Positions 9,656 to 20,867 of a stretch of 64,000 bases of DNA are shown piece by piece. The notes under the pieces are model-generated. The model saw nothing but the letters and a program-made list of their open reading frames with translations. It had not been told where the DNA came from and did not search any database. The stretch is from Megaustenia siamemsis (taxonomy: Eukaryota; Mollusca; Gastropoda; Stylommatophora; Ariophantidae), in assembly GCA_032433765.1 (NCBI GenBank), contig JAVIAB010000102.1, positions 11,313,811 to 11,377,810 of the forward strand, written 5' to 3'. Numbering within the stretch: the first letter of the stretch is position 1; every line of letters starts with the position of its first letter. The translations under genes and the position numbers were made by a program.

Positions 9656-12230
9656 TCATGATGGTGATGATATGGTGATTATGCTGATGATAGTGATGGT
9701 GATGGCGGTGATTATGCTGATGAAAGTGATGATGATGGTGATGATGATGGTGATTATGCTGATGATAGTGATGATGATAGTGATTGTGCTGATGATAGTA
9801 ATGATGATGGTAATGATGATGGTGATAATTGTGATGATGATGATGATGGTAATGATGATGATGGTGGTGATTATGCTGATGATAATGATGATTATGATGA
9901 TGATGGCGATGGTGGTGATTATGCTGATGATGGTGATGATGATGGTGATTATGCTGATGATAGTGATGATGATGATGGTGAAGATGGTGATTATGCTGAC
10001 GATAGTTATGATGATGGTGATGATGATGGTGATATTTGTGATGATGGTGATGATGGTAATGATGGTGATGGTGGTGATTATGCTGATGATAGTGATGATT
10101 ATGGTGATGATGGTGATTGTGCTGATGGCAGTGATGATGGTGATGATGATGGTGATTATGCTGATGGTGGTGTTGATGGTGATGATCATGGTGATGATCA
10201 TAGTGATGATGGTAATGATGGTAATGATGGTAATGATGGTAATGATGGTGATGGTGGTGATTATGCTGATGAAAGTGATGATGATGATGGAGGTGATGGT
10301 GATTATGCTGATGATAGTGATGATGATGGTGATGATGATGATGGTAATGATGGTGATTATGCTGACGGTGGTGATGATGGTGATGGTTATGGTGATGATG
10401 GTGATGATGATGGTGATGGTGGTGATTGTGCTGATGATAGTGGTGATGATGATGGTGATGATGGCGATGATTGTGATGATGATGGTGGTGGTGATAGTGA
10501 TTATGGTTATGATGTTGGTGATGATGGTGGTGGTGATGGTGATAGTTATGATGTTGGTGATGATGGTGATGGTGGTGGTGGTAATGGTGATAATTATGAT
10601 GATGGTGATGATGGTATTGATGGTAATGGTGGTGATTATGCTGATGATAGTAATGATTATGTTTGTGATGATTATGATGATGGCGATGATGGTGGTGGTG
10701 ATGGTGATAGTTATGATGATGGCGATGATGGTGGTAGTGATGGTAATAGTTATGATGATAGCGATGATGGTGGTGGTGATGGTGGTGGTGGTAACGGTGA
10801 TAGTTATGATGATGGTGATGATGGTGGTGGTGATGGTGATAGTTATGATGCTGGTGATGATGGTGGTGGTGGTAACGGTGATAGTTATGATGATGGTGGT
10901 GGTGGTGGTAACGGTGATAGTTATGATGATGGTGATGATGGTGGTGGTGGTAACGGTGATAGTTATGATGATGGTGGTGATGGGGGTGGTGGTAACGGTG
11001 ATAGTTATGATGATGTTGATGATGGGGGTGGTGGTAACGGTGATAGTTATGATGATGGTGATGGTGGCAACGGTGATAGTTATGATGATGGTGATGCTGG
11101 TGGTGATGGTGATAGTTATGATGATGGTGATGGTGGCAACGGTGATAGTTATGATGATGGTGATGCTGGTGGTGATGATGGTGGTGATGATGGTGGTGGT
11201 GTTAATGGTGATAGTTATGATGATGGTGATGATGATGATGGTGATGATTGTGATGATGGTGATGATGGTGGTGGTGGTAACGGTGAAAGTTATGATGATG
11301 GTGTTGATGGTGGTGATGAAGGTGGTGGTGGGAACGGTGATAGTTATGTTGATGGTGATGATGGTGACGGTGGTAACGGTGATAGTTATGTTGATGGTGA
11401 TGATGGCGGTGGTAATGGTGATAGTTATGTTGTTGGTGCTGATGATGGAGATGATGGTGGTGGTGGTAACGGTGATAGTTATGATGATGGTGATGATGGT
11501 GGTAGTGGAAATGGTGATAGTTATGATGATGGTGATGATGGTGGTGATGATGGTGGTGGTGGAAATGGTGATAGTTATGATGATGGTGTTGGTGGTAAAG
11601 GTAATAGTTATGATGATGGTGGTGGTAATGGTGATAATTATGATGATGGTGGTGGTGGTGGTGGTAATGGTGATAGTTATGACGATGGTGGTGGTGGTAA
11701 CGATGATTGTTATGATGATGGTGATGATGGTGGTTGTGGTAATGGTGATAGTTATGATGATGGTGATGATGGTGGTGGTGGTAACGGTGATAGTTATGAT
11801 GCTGGTGATGATGGTGGTGATGATGATGGTGGTGGTAACGGTGATAGTTATGATGCTGGTGATGATGGTGGTGATGATGATGGTGGTGGTGATGGTGATA
11901 GTTATGATGATGGTGATGATGGTGGTGGTGATGATGTTGGTGGTAATGGTGATAGTTATGATGATGGTGGTGGTGGTGATGGTGGTGATAGTTATGATGA
12001 TGGTGTTGGTGATGGTGGTAGTGGTAACGGTGATATAGTTTTGATGATGGTGATGGTTATGGTGGTGGTGGTTATGGTGATAGTTATGATGATGGTGGTG
12101 GTGGTTATGGTGATAGTTATGATGTTGGTGATGGTTATGGCGGTGGTGATGGTGCTGGTTATAACTGTGATAGGTATGATAATGGTGGTGTTGGTGATAA
12201 TGATGGTGGTGGTCATGATGGTGACGCACT
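9656..12230. repeat. 2.6-kb GAT/GGT triplet tract
   Basis: Almost entirely GAT, GGT and AGT/AAC triplets. The first kilobase is rich in GATTATGCTGATGATAGTGA. The middle and right parts are built on GGTGATAGTTATGATGATGG blocks of about 36 bp. Uninterrupted frames of about 850 and 790 codons on opposite strands consist only of Met/Val or Thr/Ile and follow from the repeat lacking stops. I do not call a gene. Confidence 0.97.
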
Positions 12231-12244
12231 GTTTAACCGACGTG

Positions 12245-12590
12245 GATACAGAAAGTTATGCAGAGACATGATCTCCCACGACAGCAAGCACGACATTTGA
12301 TGTTGACGATGAGTCTCTTGAGATGGTGAAGCTCAGAACAAGTCAAATGCCAAAGTGACAACAAATCTATGACGAGGACATGTCGAGGGCCTGCCAGTGA
12401 CCTAATTGAATTCCAACCTTGGACCGGAAGTCGGATTAGTCTTTCTATGACACTCAGAAATCTGATTTGCTGCTCACTTTGTTCCAGCGTTGCTGCAGCC
12501 GGAAATCGTGCATAAACTCGTTAATGAGTCCACGCGGACTAATGATAGGTCACTCTGATTACTCCGCATAGTTATGACGTAGGTTACGAG
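12245..12590. other. No recognised feature
   Basis: Unique-looking sequence between the triplet tract and SINE-D. No coding signature seen. Confidence 0.5.
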
Positions 12591-12596
12591 CAGTAG

Positions 12597-12915
12597 GGAC
12601 TCGATGGTCTAGAGATAAGATGTCGGCCTCAGGAGATGCAGGCTCTGAGTTCAAATCCTGGCTGATTTTTTTAGAATTGAATCCGTGGTTTGCTCATGGC
12701 GTTCTCATTCCCCTCACCTCGGGAGCCTAGTTGGGAAAACCACTCGATCGGGCTACCGAAGTTCGGACAACCCGTTTTCGATCTCCGCGGGAAGCAGCGT
12801 GAATTGTACTCTTGGTTGGAAAAAAAAACCCCCGTGGTCCAGCCAGCCGCTGGCAGTAATGGGTACCAGTGTAGTACTCTGGGAAAGTGAGGTATGCCAT
12901 CTTGTATCGTGAGTT
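12597..12915 (+). mobile_element. SINE-D, tRNA-headed, single copy here
   Basis: The head has GATGGTCTAGAGATAAGATG (A-box region) and GAGTTCAAATCC (B box) about 45 bp later. A body of about 240 bp follows. The right boundary is uncertain. A small inverted repeat (ATCCAGAAG / CTTCTGGAT) lies just beyond at 12938-12964. Confidence 0.6.
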
Positions 12916-12989
12916 TCGATGCTTGAAGCGACACTATCCAGAAGTCACCGAACACTTCTGGATAGGTGACCGAGCACGTATGGTGAAAA

Positions 12990-13155
12990 TTCGCGTGCTA
13001 AGACGCCGATTGAAGTCTGGTACTTTCAAGTCAGCTTTAGTGCTTTCGCTGCTGTACGGCGGGTAAGCTTCATAATGGGAAACGTGCTGAGGAGGGGATC
13101 TGAACAAAATGAAGTTGTCCGCTGTGTAATGAGAATAATCTGTCGAGTAGACTAG
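12990..13155 (+). repeat. R4 dispersed repeat, copy 1
   Basis: Shares AGTGCTTTCGCT, AAACGTGCTG.GGAGG, GTAATCTGTCGA-like blocks in the same order with 45255-45455. Nature unknown. Confidence 0.55.
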
Positions 13156-13159
13156 TTGT

Positions 13160-14520
13160 TGTTATGGATCCAGCGACCTTTGAGCTGATGCCCTACGGCC
13201 CAATGCCACGTAGTAGTATCTGCAGGTATTTTTAAGTTCTGCTGTGGTTCCGTACAGAGTGTTCCATGTGGAGGGTCTTTGAGGAAGTAGTGTTGTTCTG
13301 ATGTCAGTAAGCTTTGGACATTGAAACAGGTGGTGTTCTACAGTTTCTTGTGGGTGATTACAGAGTGGACATACTGGGGTATGGTTTTGTTGTATTCTAT
13401 TAATGTGGTTATTCAGCATAACATTTCCTGTTCTCAGTCTGAAGATGGTGGTTTGGTCTCTTCTTGTTATGTTGTTGATGTTGTCTTGTGGGTGATTTCA
13501 GAGTGGACATACTGGGGTATGGTTTTGTTGTATTCTATTAATGTGGTTATTCAGCATAACATTTCCTGTTCTCAGTCTGAAGATGGTGGTTTGGTCTCTT
13601 CTTGTTATGTTGTTGATGTTGTCTTGTGGATTTGGTCTTGCCATATACTTGAAAAGCTCTCTCCCTGTTTTCCCTAAGGCCCATCCATTCAACCACTCCT
13701 CTCTACTGTTGGAGTTTATGACTTGTTTGACTGTGTCTAGTGTGATGGATGTATGTATCTGTGTTTGTCTGGATCCTCTCTTAGCTAATGTATCTGCCTT
13801 ATCATTTCCTGGTATATTTGAGTGTCCCGGGATCCATTGCATTACCAATCTTATGTTATGTGTTTCAATGAGTTTGTCTGTGTCTATGATAAGCTGTGTG
13901 AGTTCTGGTTTGTTCGTGTTGTTTCCCAGTGCTGGCAGAGCCGATTTGGAATCCGTAAATATGACTATGTTTGTTTTCTTCGATGGTGTGGTATCGAAAA
14001 TCCTATTTAAATGATAAATTGCTGTTTCAATAGCTGTTATTTCTGCTTCATAATTGATACAGACTTCACCACAAGGTCCATATATTTCTTCTGCTGTTCC
14101 ATCTGGATAATGGATTAATATTCCATATCCAGCTTTTGAAGTAGCGTTAGTGTCTGCACCATTTATATATGTATCCAATCCTCTGGATAAGTATCTATTG
14201 TTTTCCTTGCTGCTAGTGTTACTGATGCTGGATCTGCTCTTTTATCTGTTCTGTCACATATCTCTACATTTATTTCAGGATTTTTAAAATTCATACTTGG
14301 TGGCATTTCTTTGATGACTCTTGATGTAGTCGTTTTTCAGGTAGATGGAATTTCTCTTGTATATTTCTAACATGTTGTAATACTCACATCTGCTTAATTC
14401 TTTGTTTTGGAGTCCATGTATCTACTAATCTACTGTTAGGGTGGTCCTTCTCCATTCTTGTTTGTCTTTTATAGAGAACCATAGCGGCCTTGTTTCTCCT
14501 CAACTCTAAAAGTTCCACAG
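13160..14520 (-). pseudogene. RNH: LINE-type RNase H domain with tandemly duplicated tail
   Basis: Minus strand. After a linker (KAAMVLYKRQTRMEK) an RNase H fold is readable: GYGILIHYPDG, then NYEAEITAIETAI, FTDSKSALPAL and WIPGHSNIPGNDKADTLAK, supplying the expected acidic residues. A C-terminal segment (FRLRTGNVMLNNHINRI, CPLCNHPQETVEHHLFQC) forms a Cys/His motif typical of RNase H-bearing non-LTR elements (I/R1/Jockey-like). A 138-bp block (46 codons) of this tail is tandemly duplicated in frame. In the upstream copy the TGT of the Cys motif is TGA. The linker also contains stops and frameshifts. No RT is present. Confidence 0.8.
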
Positions 14521-14637
14521 ACGGAGGTACTTTACTTCTTTTTTTTTTTAATTTCTATGTGTGTGTGTGTGTGTTTTTTTTCTGCTGAAGGCTAATTGAG
14601 CCGGAACGTCAAATTCTGTCGTCCATTAATTACATAA

Positions 14638-15012
14638 GGGTGTCCGGTTAGCGCAATCGATAGGCGGTTGGCTTACCACGGCAACAGCCGGGGTTCGTAA
14701 TCCTGGCGAGGACACCTGGGTTTTACTAATTCCCTAAAAATTAGTAGGAGCCGCGATAGCTCAGTGGTTAGTGAACTGGACTACTACGGACAAGGGGTAG
14801 GGTTCGATCCCAACCGACGGCTCCGGGTTCACCCAGCCTTAAATGGGTACCGGATTTTTTCTGGGAAAGTAAAAGCAGCAAGGGCGTAATGCCGACCACA
14901 TTACCCCAAAAATCATGTGCTGAAGGTCTGTAAAATATAGGGTCACTAACACCATATTTCCCTATACGCCACTTGGCGTGACGGGGGGTACTTTACTTTT
15001 ACTTTACTTTTT
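14638..15012 (+). mobile_element. SINE-AA: composite SINE with two tRNA-like heads
   Basis: A first tRNA-like module at 14639-14716 has a 7-bp acceptor stem (GGTGTCC / GGACACC) and a T-arm-like GGGGTTCGTAATCC. A 35-bp linker (TACTAATTCCC...AAATTAGTAGG) leads into a complete SINE-A. The whole unit is flanked by a perfect 13-bp direct repeat ATTAATTACATAA (14625-14637 and 15013-15025), so both modules moved together. A second copy lies at 55745-56115. Confidence 0.93.
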
Positions 15013-15059
15013 ATTAATTACATAAAGTTTTAACCATACCTCTTTTTATTTTTTTGTTG

Positions 15060-15190
15060 TTTTCATTTCTCCTTTACATTAAGCTTTACTGCAGCTTCGC
15101 TTTTTTATGCATTTATAAGCATTTCTTTGATTTGTCTCCTTTCTGATAATAAAGTGAGCACGCTAAACCAATGAGCGACCGAGGCTCTCG
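15060..15190 (-). mobile_element. R3-ending SINE remnant
   Basis: The minus strand begins with an A-box-like CATTGGTTTAGCGTGC and ends with the R3 motif (GCGAAGCTGCAGTAAAGC). Most of the body seen at 100-441 is missing. Confidence 0.5.
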
Positions 15191-15747
15191 ACTAGACTAC
15201 TGCCGATGTTTAAAAAAAAAAATGTGTACACTAAGACTATATTCTCCACGGCTGCGTCCGAGATGGATGGCGTTCAATGTGCTCTCTTTACAATTTCTTT
15301 AATTCCACAGATACAGAAACCCACAAAGTATAATTCCCGACGGATTTCCAGTAAATTCCCTAAAGAATCCTTCAATCCGAATTCTTAACAGTCTCACACC
15401 TCCTTCCCCACGACCTTCACACCAGGGTCGAGAAAATAGAATTCCCGGTATCAGCGTAAACAATCGGGCATTCCCGGATTGTGTTTTTAGAAGCGACCTC
15501 TCTCCCCTTTGATCCGCGTCCAGGGCCTCTGTTCATTCTAGCTTTCAATAGGGCAGAATATTTTGAGAAGGTTAGGAGCAGAGGGTCGGGAGTGCGGCTG
15601 ATTATGTGTATAATACTGACCAGGCTCTGTCTGACCACAAAAACTAATCATCTGGTCAAATAATCGTTGGCATATATCACCGACAGAGAAGAAAGAAGAT
15701 GAAAATTAGAGGCAGGCGAAATTAAGCAGAAAGAATGTGGAAATGTT
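15191..15747. other. No recognised feature
   Basis: Unique-looking sequence with short open frames only. No family match elsewhere in the window. Confidence 0.5.
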
Positions 15748-15951
15748 TGCTGGTGGGGGCTTTAATTGCTCTAAAGTTGAGGGTGGTCTAGAGAAGGTGT
15801 GTGGATTGAATGAGAGAAATGAGTAAAGGACAGAATGAAGAATGATTAATTTATCTAGCAGGGAAGAGTTGCGGGGGAGAATGGAGAGGGGAGCAGATAA
15901 ATAAAAAGATGTTTCAGTTTTCGTGCATAGTGAACGAGTGTTAGAAACATT
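15748..15951 (+). repeat. Left copy of a 205-bp direct repeat flanking LINE-A
   Basis: Starts GCTGGTGGGGGCTTTAATTG and ends GTGTTAGAAACAT. It is roughly 93% identical by eye to 16777-16980. The two copies directly abut the ends of the LINE-A insertion between them. Confidence 0.9.
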
Positions 15952-16776
15952 CTTCTTCTTCTTCTACCTTTCAGCTCCCTGTGGAGCATAGGTCTTCAAC
16001 AAACACTTTCCAAGTCGTTCTGTCTCTTGCCATTCTTTTCAGATCGTTCCATGTCTTCCCCATCATCTTCATCTTTGCTTCTATCTGTCTTCTCCAAGAA
16101 TTCTTGGTCTTCCCCTTTGTCTTTTCCCCTGGTGATTCCAAAAAAGGGCCTGTTGTGTAATACTCTCAGTTGGCTTCCGCGTTGTGTGTTCTATCCAGCG
16201 CCATCGTCCTTACTGTATTTCTTTATCCACTGGTATTTGACTGGTACATTTCCATAATTCTATGTTAGTGATTTTGTCCTGCCATTTCCATCCTTTTATT
16301 CTGCGTAAGCATCCATTAATGAAAGTCTGTATCTTCATGAGTGTCAATTTTGTTGTTCTCCATGTTTCACAGCCATATAATAGGACTGACATAACATTGG
16401 AGTTGAAAATTTTTATGTTTGTATTTAACTTAATTTGTTTGGACTTCCATATGTTTCCCAGTGCAATGAAAGCTCCTCTTGCTTTTGATATCATTATTTT
16501 GGTAATATTTTTCAGTTTCTCCCTCTTTATCTATATTACAGATATATGTAAGATTGTACGTCTAGTAGAGGTATTTCTCCTAATTTTATTTGGTTATTGC
16601 CAACTGCATTAATTCTCATAATGTTGGTCTTATCTCTATTAATTTTCAGTCCTAGCTGTTGCGATCTCTTATCAAGTATGCTCATTTTATCCTGCATCTG
16701 TTGATGGCTGTGTGATAGGAAAGCTATGTCATCAGCAAAGTCTAAATCATCAAGTTGTTTGGTCAGTGACCACTGG
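15952..16776 (-). mobile_element. LINE-A, 5'-truncated, inside a 205-bp duplication
   Basis: On the minus strand it begins in the RT at the TKQLDDLDFADDIAFLS region (motif C) and continues through GLKINR, SKARGAFIALGNIWKS, VLLYGCETWR and RIKGWKWQDKI to the terminal CSTGS and a GAAGAAGAA tail at 15952. Frameshifts are present. It lies exactly between the two 205-bp copies. Confidence 0.88.
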
Positions 16777-16980
16777 ATGCTGGTGGGGGCTTTAATTGCT
16801 CTAAAGTTGAGGGTGGTCTAGAGAAGGTGTGTGGATGGAATGAGAGAAATGAGTAAAGGAAAGAATGAAGAGTGATTAATTTGATCTAGCAGGGAAGAGT
16901 TACGGAGGAGAGTGGAGAAGGGAGCGGATAGATACAAGTTGTTTCAGTTTTCTTACATAGTGAACGAGGGTTAGATACAT
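16777..16980 (+). repeat. Right copy of the 205-bp direct repeat
   Basis: Same limits as 15748-15951, with about 15 differences and one indel. Confidence 0.9.
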
Positions 16981-17107
16981 GGTGGTGTCGAATAGTTGAC
17001 CTGAACACTCCATGGCGACAGCACTGATAATGCGGCCTTTATTCTCCAGCTTCGCAGACACATCATTCCACCAAGCTCACGGCAAACCAGAACCAGGTAC
17101 AGAATAG

Positions 17108-17175
17108 AAGTCTCAGATATGAGTGGATGGAATTCAAGAAGTCTCAGATAGAATGTATGGAATTCAAAAGCGGAT
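17108..17175 (+). repeat. 31-bp satellite, two copies (small block)
   Basis: AGTCTCAGATATGAGTGGAT and the following ATTCAAGA match the unit of the larger array at 18329-18605. The second unit is mutated. Confidence 0.85.
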
Positions 17176-17189
17176 AGGCTGACCTCGTA

Positions 17190-17693
17190 TGTGCCAGTGC
17201 ACCTCAATTATTGTATTTGAATATCTATACATCAATCACAGTGCACCTCATTTATTGTATTTGGATATCTATACATCAATCACAGTGCACCTCATTGATT
17301 GTATTTTGGATATCTATACATCAATCACAGTGCACCTCATTGATTGTATTTTGCATATATATACATAAATCACAGTGCACATCAATTATTGTATTTTGGA
17401 TATCGATACATCAATCACAGTGCACCTCAATTATTGTATTTTGGATATCGATACATCAATCACAGTGCACCTCAATTATTATATATTGAATATCGACACA
17501 TCTATCACAGTGCACCTTATTTATTATATATTGAATATCGACACATCTATCACAGTGCACCTTATTTATTATATATTGAATATCGACACATCTATTACAG
17601 TGCACCTTATTTATTATATATTGAATATCGACACATCTATCACAGTGCACCTTATTTATTATATATTGAATATCGACACATCTATCACAGGGA
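17190..17693 (+). repeat. 45-bp minisatellite, about 11 copies in two sub-blocks
   Basis: Units contain CAGTGCACCTCA and ATACATCAATCA at a period of 44-45 bp. From about 17480 on, a second variant takes over (ACACATCTATCACAGTGCAC with TATATATTGAATATCG). Open frames over it are repeat artefacts. Confidence 0.93.
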
Positions 17694-17714
17694 AAGCTGT
17701 CCTGTTCTGTTTTG

Positions 17715-18233
17715 TTCATGTAATCAGTTTCACTCTTCTTCCTCTTCTATCCTTCCTCTATTGCCGTTGGCGTCGAAGAGAGATACAATCTGTGATTCTT
17801 TGCTCTTCTGTTGACCTCTTCTGGTGTTATCCCTTCTAGTGACTCTAGTATTCAATTTTTCCATCTCTTTTTCAGTCTTCCTCTTAATCTGGCGTTTTCG
17901 TAGTGTTTGTTTATGGCTCTTTGAGTCATTGTTAGTTCTTTTTGCCTTGTTATGTGGCTGAACCAATTTATCTGTTTTTTCTTTATGTATGCGATGCTGG
18001 TTCAATTTCGAGTTTCTTCCTCAGGTCGGTGTTTTTTATTCTGTACCTTAAGCTGTTTCCTGTCATTTGTCTGATACATTTCATTTCGGTGGTTGTTATC
18101 TTTCTTATTGTTCCAGAGTCCAGCCTCCAATTCTGGCACTGATAGCACAGAGTTGGTAGAAAAATTGATTTGTATATTGCCTTTTTTTGCTTTCGCAGTT
18201 ATTGCTTTGTTTTTCAATAGTATTGATACTTGG

Positions 18234-18235
<2 letters not shown>
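17715..18235 (-). mobile_element. LINE-B 3' end, degenerate
   Basis: The minus strand reads as a RTE-like C-terminal region: KKGNIQINFSTN, SVPELEAGLWN, EMYQTNDRKQLKVQNKKHR, then NRQIGSAT, and a 3' end carrying AGAGAAGAGC-like sequence. It is shared with 39560-39795 and 62545-63175 on the same strand, and its 3' end is the source of the 68-bp array at 38143. No intact frame. Confidence 0.7.

Positions 18236-18288
<53 letters not shown>
18236..18288 (+). repeat. (CT)n microsatellite
   Basis: About 26 uninterrupted CT units at the 5' edge (minus-strand sense) of the LINE-B fragment. Confidence 0.97.
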
Positions 18289-18290
<2 letters not shown>

Positions 18291-18328
18291 GCGATCAAGA
18301 CTCAAGATGACTTGATCCCTCCTTAATA

Positions 18329-18605
18329 GTCTCAGATAGAGTGGATGGAATTCAAGAAGTCTCAGATATGAGTGGATGGAATTCAAGAAGTCTCAGATAT
18401 GAGTGGATGGAATTCAAGAAGTCTCAGATATGAGTGGATGGAATTCAAGAAGTCTCAGATATGAGCGGATGGAATTCAAGAAGTCTCAGATATGAGTGAA
18501 TGAAATTCAAGAAGTCTCAGATATGAGTGGATGGAATTCAAGAAGTCTCAGATATGAGTGGATGGAATTCAAGAAGTCTCAGATATGAGTGGATGGAATT
18601 CAAGA
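18329..18605 (+). repeat. 31-bp satellite, about 9 copies
   Basis: Unit GTCTCAGATATGAGTGGATG followed by GAATTCAAGAA, nearly homogeneous. The same unit occurs in the small block at 17108-17175. Confidence 0.96.
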
Positions 18606-19015
18606 ATATACTTGGCCTATAACTTGGCATGTTTGATCGCGATTGTTTCTCCATTATTTTGGCTCTGAGCACTGTTGTGTGTATGTTACATTGTCTTTTG
18701 CCGCTGTGCTAGTTCTGTCGCAGAGTAAGGGCTTCAGTTTCAATGCAGACGGGAAATCCCCATATCCTTTCCATCATATGTCACAACTCCCGCTAACCAC
18801 TCCAAGAGCGTTTGCAAATTTACTGACAATTTTGACTACCTCGCGACCTCTACTGGGACTACAACACTTTGTAATACACAGTCGGTCATGTAGGAAACAA
18901 CAATGTGAAAGGACGGGCTAGGTCTGTGTATAACCAGCGAGCTACTGGACTACATCAGCACACACATATCTCTTTATCTATTAAAGACGACTGAGCACCT
19001 ATGTATTTGCCTAGA
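18606..19015. other. No recognised feature
   Basis: Unique-looking sequence, no coding or repeat signature seen. Confidence 0.5.
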
Positions 19016-19019
19016 GTGT

Positions 19020-19450
19020 TGTGATGTGTAGAGCCAGTCTTAACATATGGATGTGAATCATGGACAATAGGACAACAGACAAGAAAATCACTAGAGTCTG
19101 TAGAAATGTGGTTTTACAGAAGAATGTTGAGAATACCATGGACAGCTAAGAAGAGTAATGAAAACGTGCTGAAAGAGGCCAAAGCAAAAAGAGTGCTAAT
19201 TTTCAATATTAGGAAGAAACAATTCGCATTTTTTGACCATGTAATGAGAAGAGAACAACTGGGATATATTGGAACAACTGGAAACATTGAGGGACGAAGA
19301 GATAGAGGGAAGCAAAGAGAAAAAAAATATTTGACAGCTTAAGAGAATGGCTTAGCAGAAGGTCAACAACAGAAATGATAAATAACTGTCGAGATCGAAA
19401 GTTGTGGAGAGACATGATCACCTACGCCAGCAGGCCCGGTACTTGATGAT
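19020..19450 (+). mobile_element. LINE-C 3' end, 5'-truncated
   Basis: Reads VEPVLTYGCESWTIGQQTRK, FYRRMLRIPWTAKKSNENVL, HVMRREQLGYI, EGRRDRGKQREK, then ends near PGT-stop with a GATGATGATG tail. This is the RTE-like C-terminal architecture after the RT palm. A frameshift after KQREK disables it. Confidence 0.88.
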
Positions 19451-19619
19451 GATGTTGTGATGTCAACTCTGGCAACAATTAACAAGAACATACGACATTA
19501 AACAGCGCGCTAACGGAACGAGGAGTTACAATATTGCTAAAATTAAAAAAAAAACCAGCAGCTTACGTACGGCCGTATTGAGCAACAGGCAAATCAAATG
19601 CAGCACTCGTTGTGAGATA

Positions 19620-20060
19620 ACCAACGAAATCAACCAACCAGGCATAAACCGGAAGTTTAACAAAATGGATGGAGGCGAAGGCGCACCTCACAACAGCAGA
19701 GCTGGAAGTTGCCAGCGACCCACAGCTGATGGCTTGCGCCTGGATTGGTGAATCAGAACCATCCAAATCCTGCTCCATCTCTTCGTGGTGCCCCCAGTAA
19801 GAAACTAACCTGTCTAGTCAGGCAAAGCGAGTATGGATCGAAGAGGGGAGACAACCCGGTTCTGAAAAATGCGCTGAAGTCGGATGTGTTTGGCCAAAAG
19901 GCGCAAATATCAATTATACTGCAAACCACAACACAACGCAGACACGCCCTCTTAACGTCCTTTTAAGGGCAGATGATGAAGAAGTGCACTCCTTTAGTCA
20001 TCGGGCGAACGCAGGCAGGCAAGCAACCAACCAGACATGAACCAGAAGTTTAACAAAATG
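19620..20060 (-). repeat. R1 dispersed repeat, near-complete copy
   Basis: Reverse complement of 42005-42395. Key blocks are GAAGGCGCACCTCACA, CTGATGGCTTGCGCC, CTGAAGTCGGATGTGTT, AGACACGCCCTCTTAA and GTCATCGGGCGAACG. A 39-bp direct repeat containing ACCGGAAGTTTAACAAAATG brackets it (about 19632-19670 and 20022-20063). Confidence 0.8.
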
Positions 20061-20064
20061 GATA

Positions 20065-20865
20065 ATGGTCGACGCCAGATGTAAACTGCATTTCTTTCGT
20101 CATACGCTTGTAATTAAATAAATTTATTACCGTTAACGAGGTAATTTCCTTGAAGTTAACGGCACATAATTTAACATAATTTTTAAAAACGGAATTGTTA
20201 ACATGTTTGTTCCGCAGCCACAAATATCCGCTTAAACCCCGTTCTGACAGTTCTAAACCTAAAATATTCAACACGGACTCTCAGTAAACCCTCGTGTCCT
20301 CTTCGATCTGTAGTTAGTTTGTTCACGAGTGTTCACCTAAATTATACGCTGAACGAAGAGCCAGTGAGATACGAAAATCAAACGGACCCGTTGTACTATG
20401 AACATTTTCTAATAAAAACGAGCACTAAATCTCGTTGAGATTGACACATAACGATAATATTCACCGAGGCTTGGTCGAGAGCGCGCCATCAAAGTTGAGG
20501 GGTGAAAAGTCAACGACCAACTACGGTATCGCTGGAGTACCTGCCGAGGGCTGTATTGTCCCTGTTTCCAATAGGTAGGCAATTTATAACTGACTTTATG
20601 GGCTCTTTCTAGACTTAACTAGCGGACCTTTGAGGGCAGGAGACATCTCGAGGCCCAAACCACAAGGTCAAGTTCAGTTGTTGGAAGGTTGGACTGACAT
20701 AGAAAGGAAAAACAGATGCTGAATTTAGAAACGCCTTCACTATTATCAGGTGCCTTAGAACCGTTGATTTTCTTAAATGCTAGACTAATAAACTTTCCAA
20801 TATATTTTTTTTGGCATAATTAATTATGAGAGAAAATACTAGATAGCCGGATGTCATTGCATGCC
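20065..20865. other. No recognised feature
   Basis: About 800 bp of unique-looking sequence. Short frames only and no known domain. Confidence 0.5.
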
Positions 20866-20867
20866 AA

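Noticed and set aside
9656..12229. Open frames of 857 and 788 codons on opposite strands
   Set aside because: They consist only of Thr/Ile/His or Met/Val from a GAT/GGT triplet tract that cannot form stops in those frames.
14639..14716. A functional tRNA gene
   Set aside because: Acceptor pairing is good, but the T loop has an insertion, the anticodon arm is irregular, and an identical copy sits in another composite SINE with its own target duplication.
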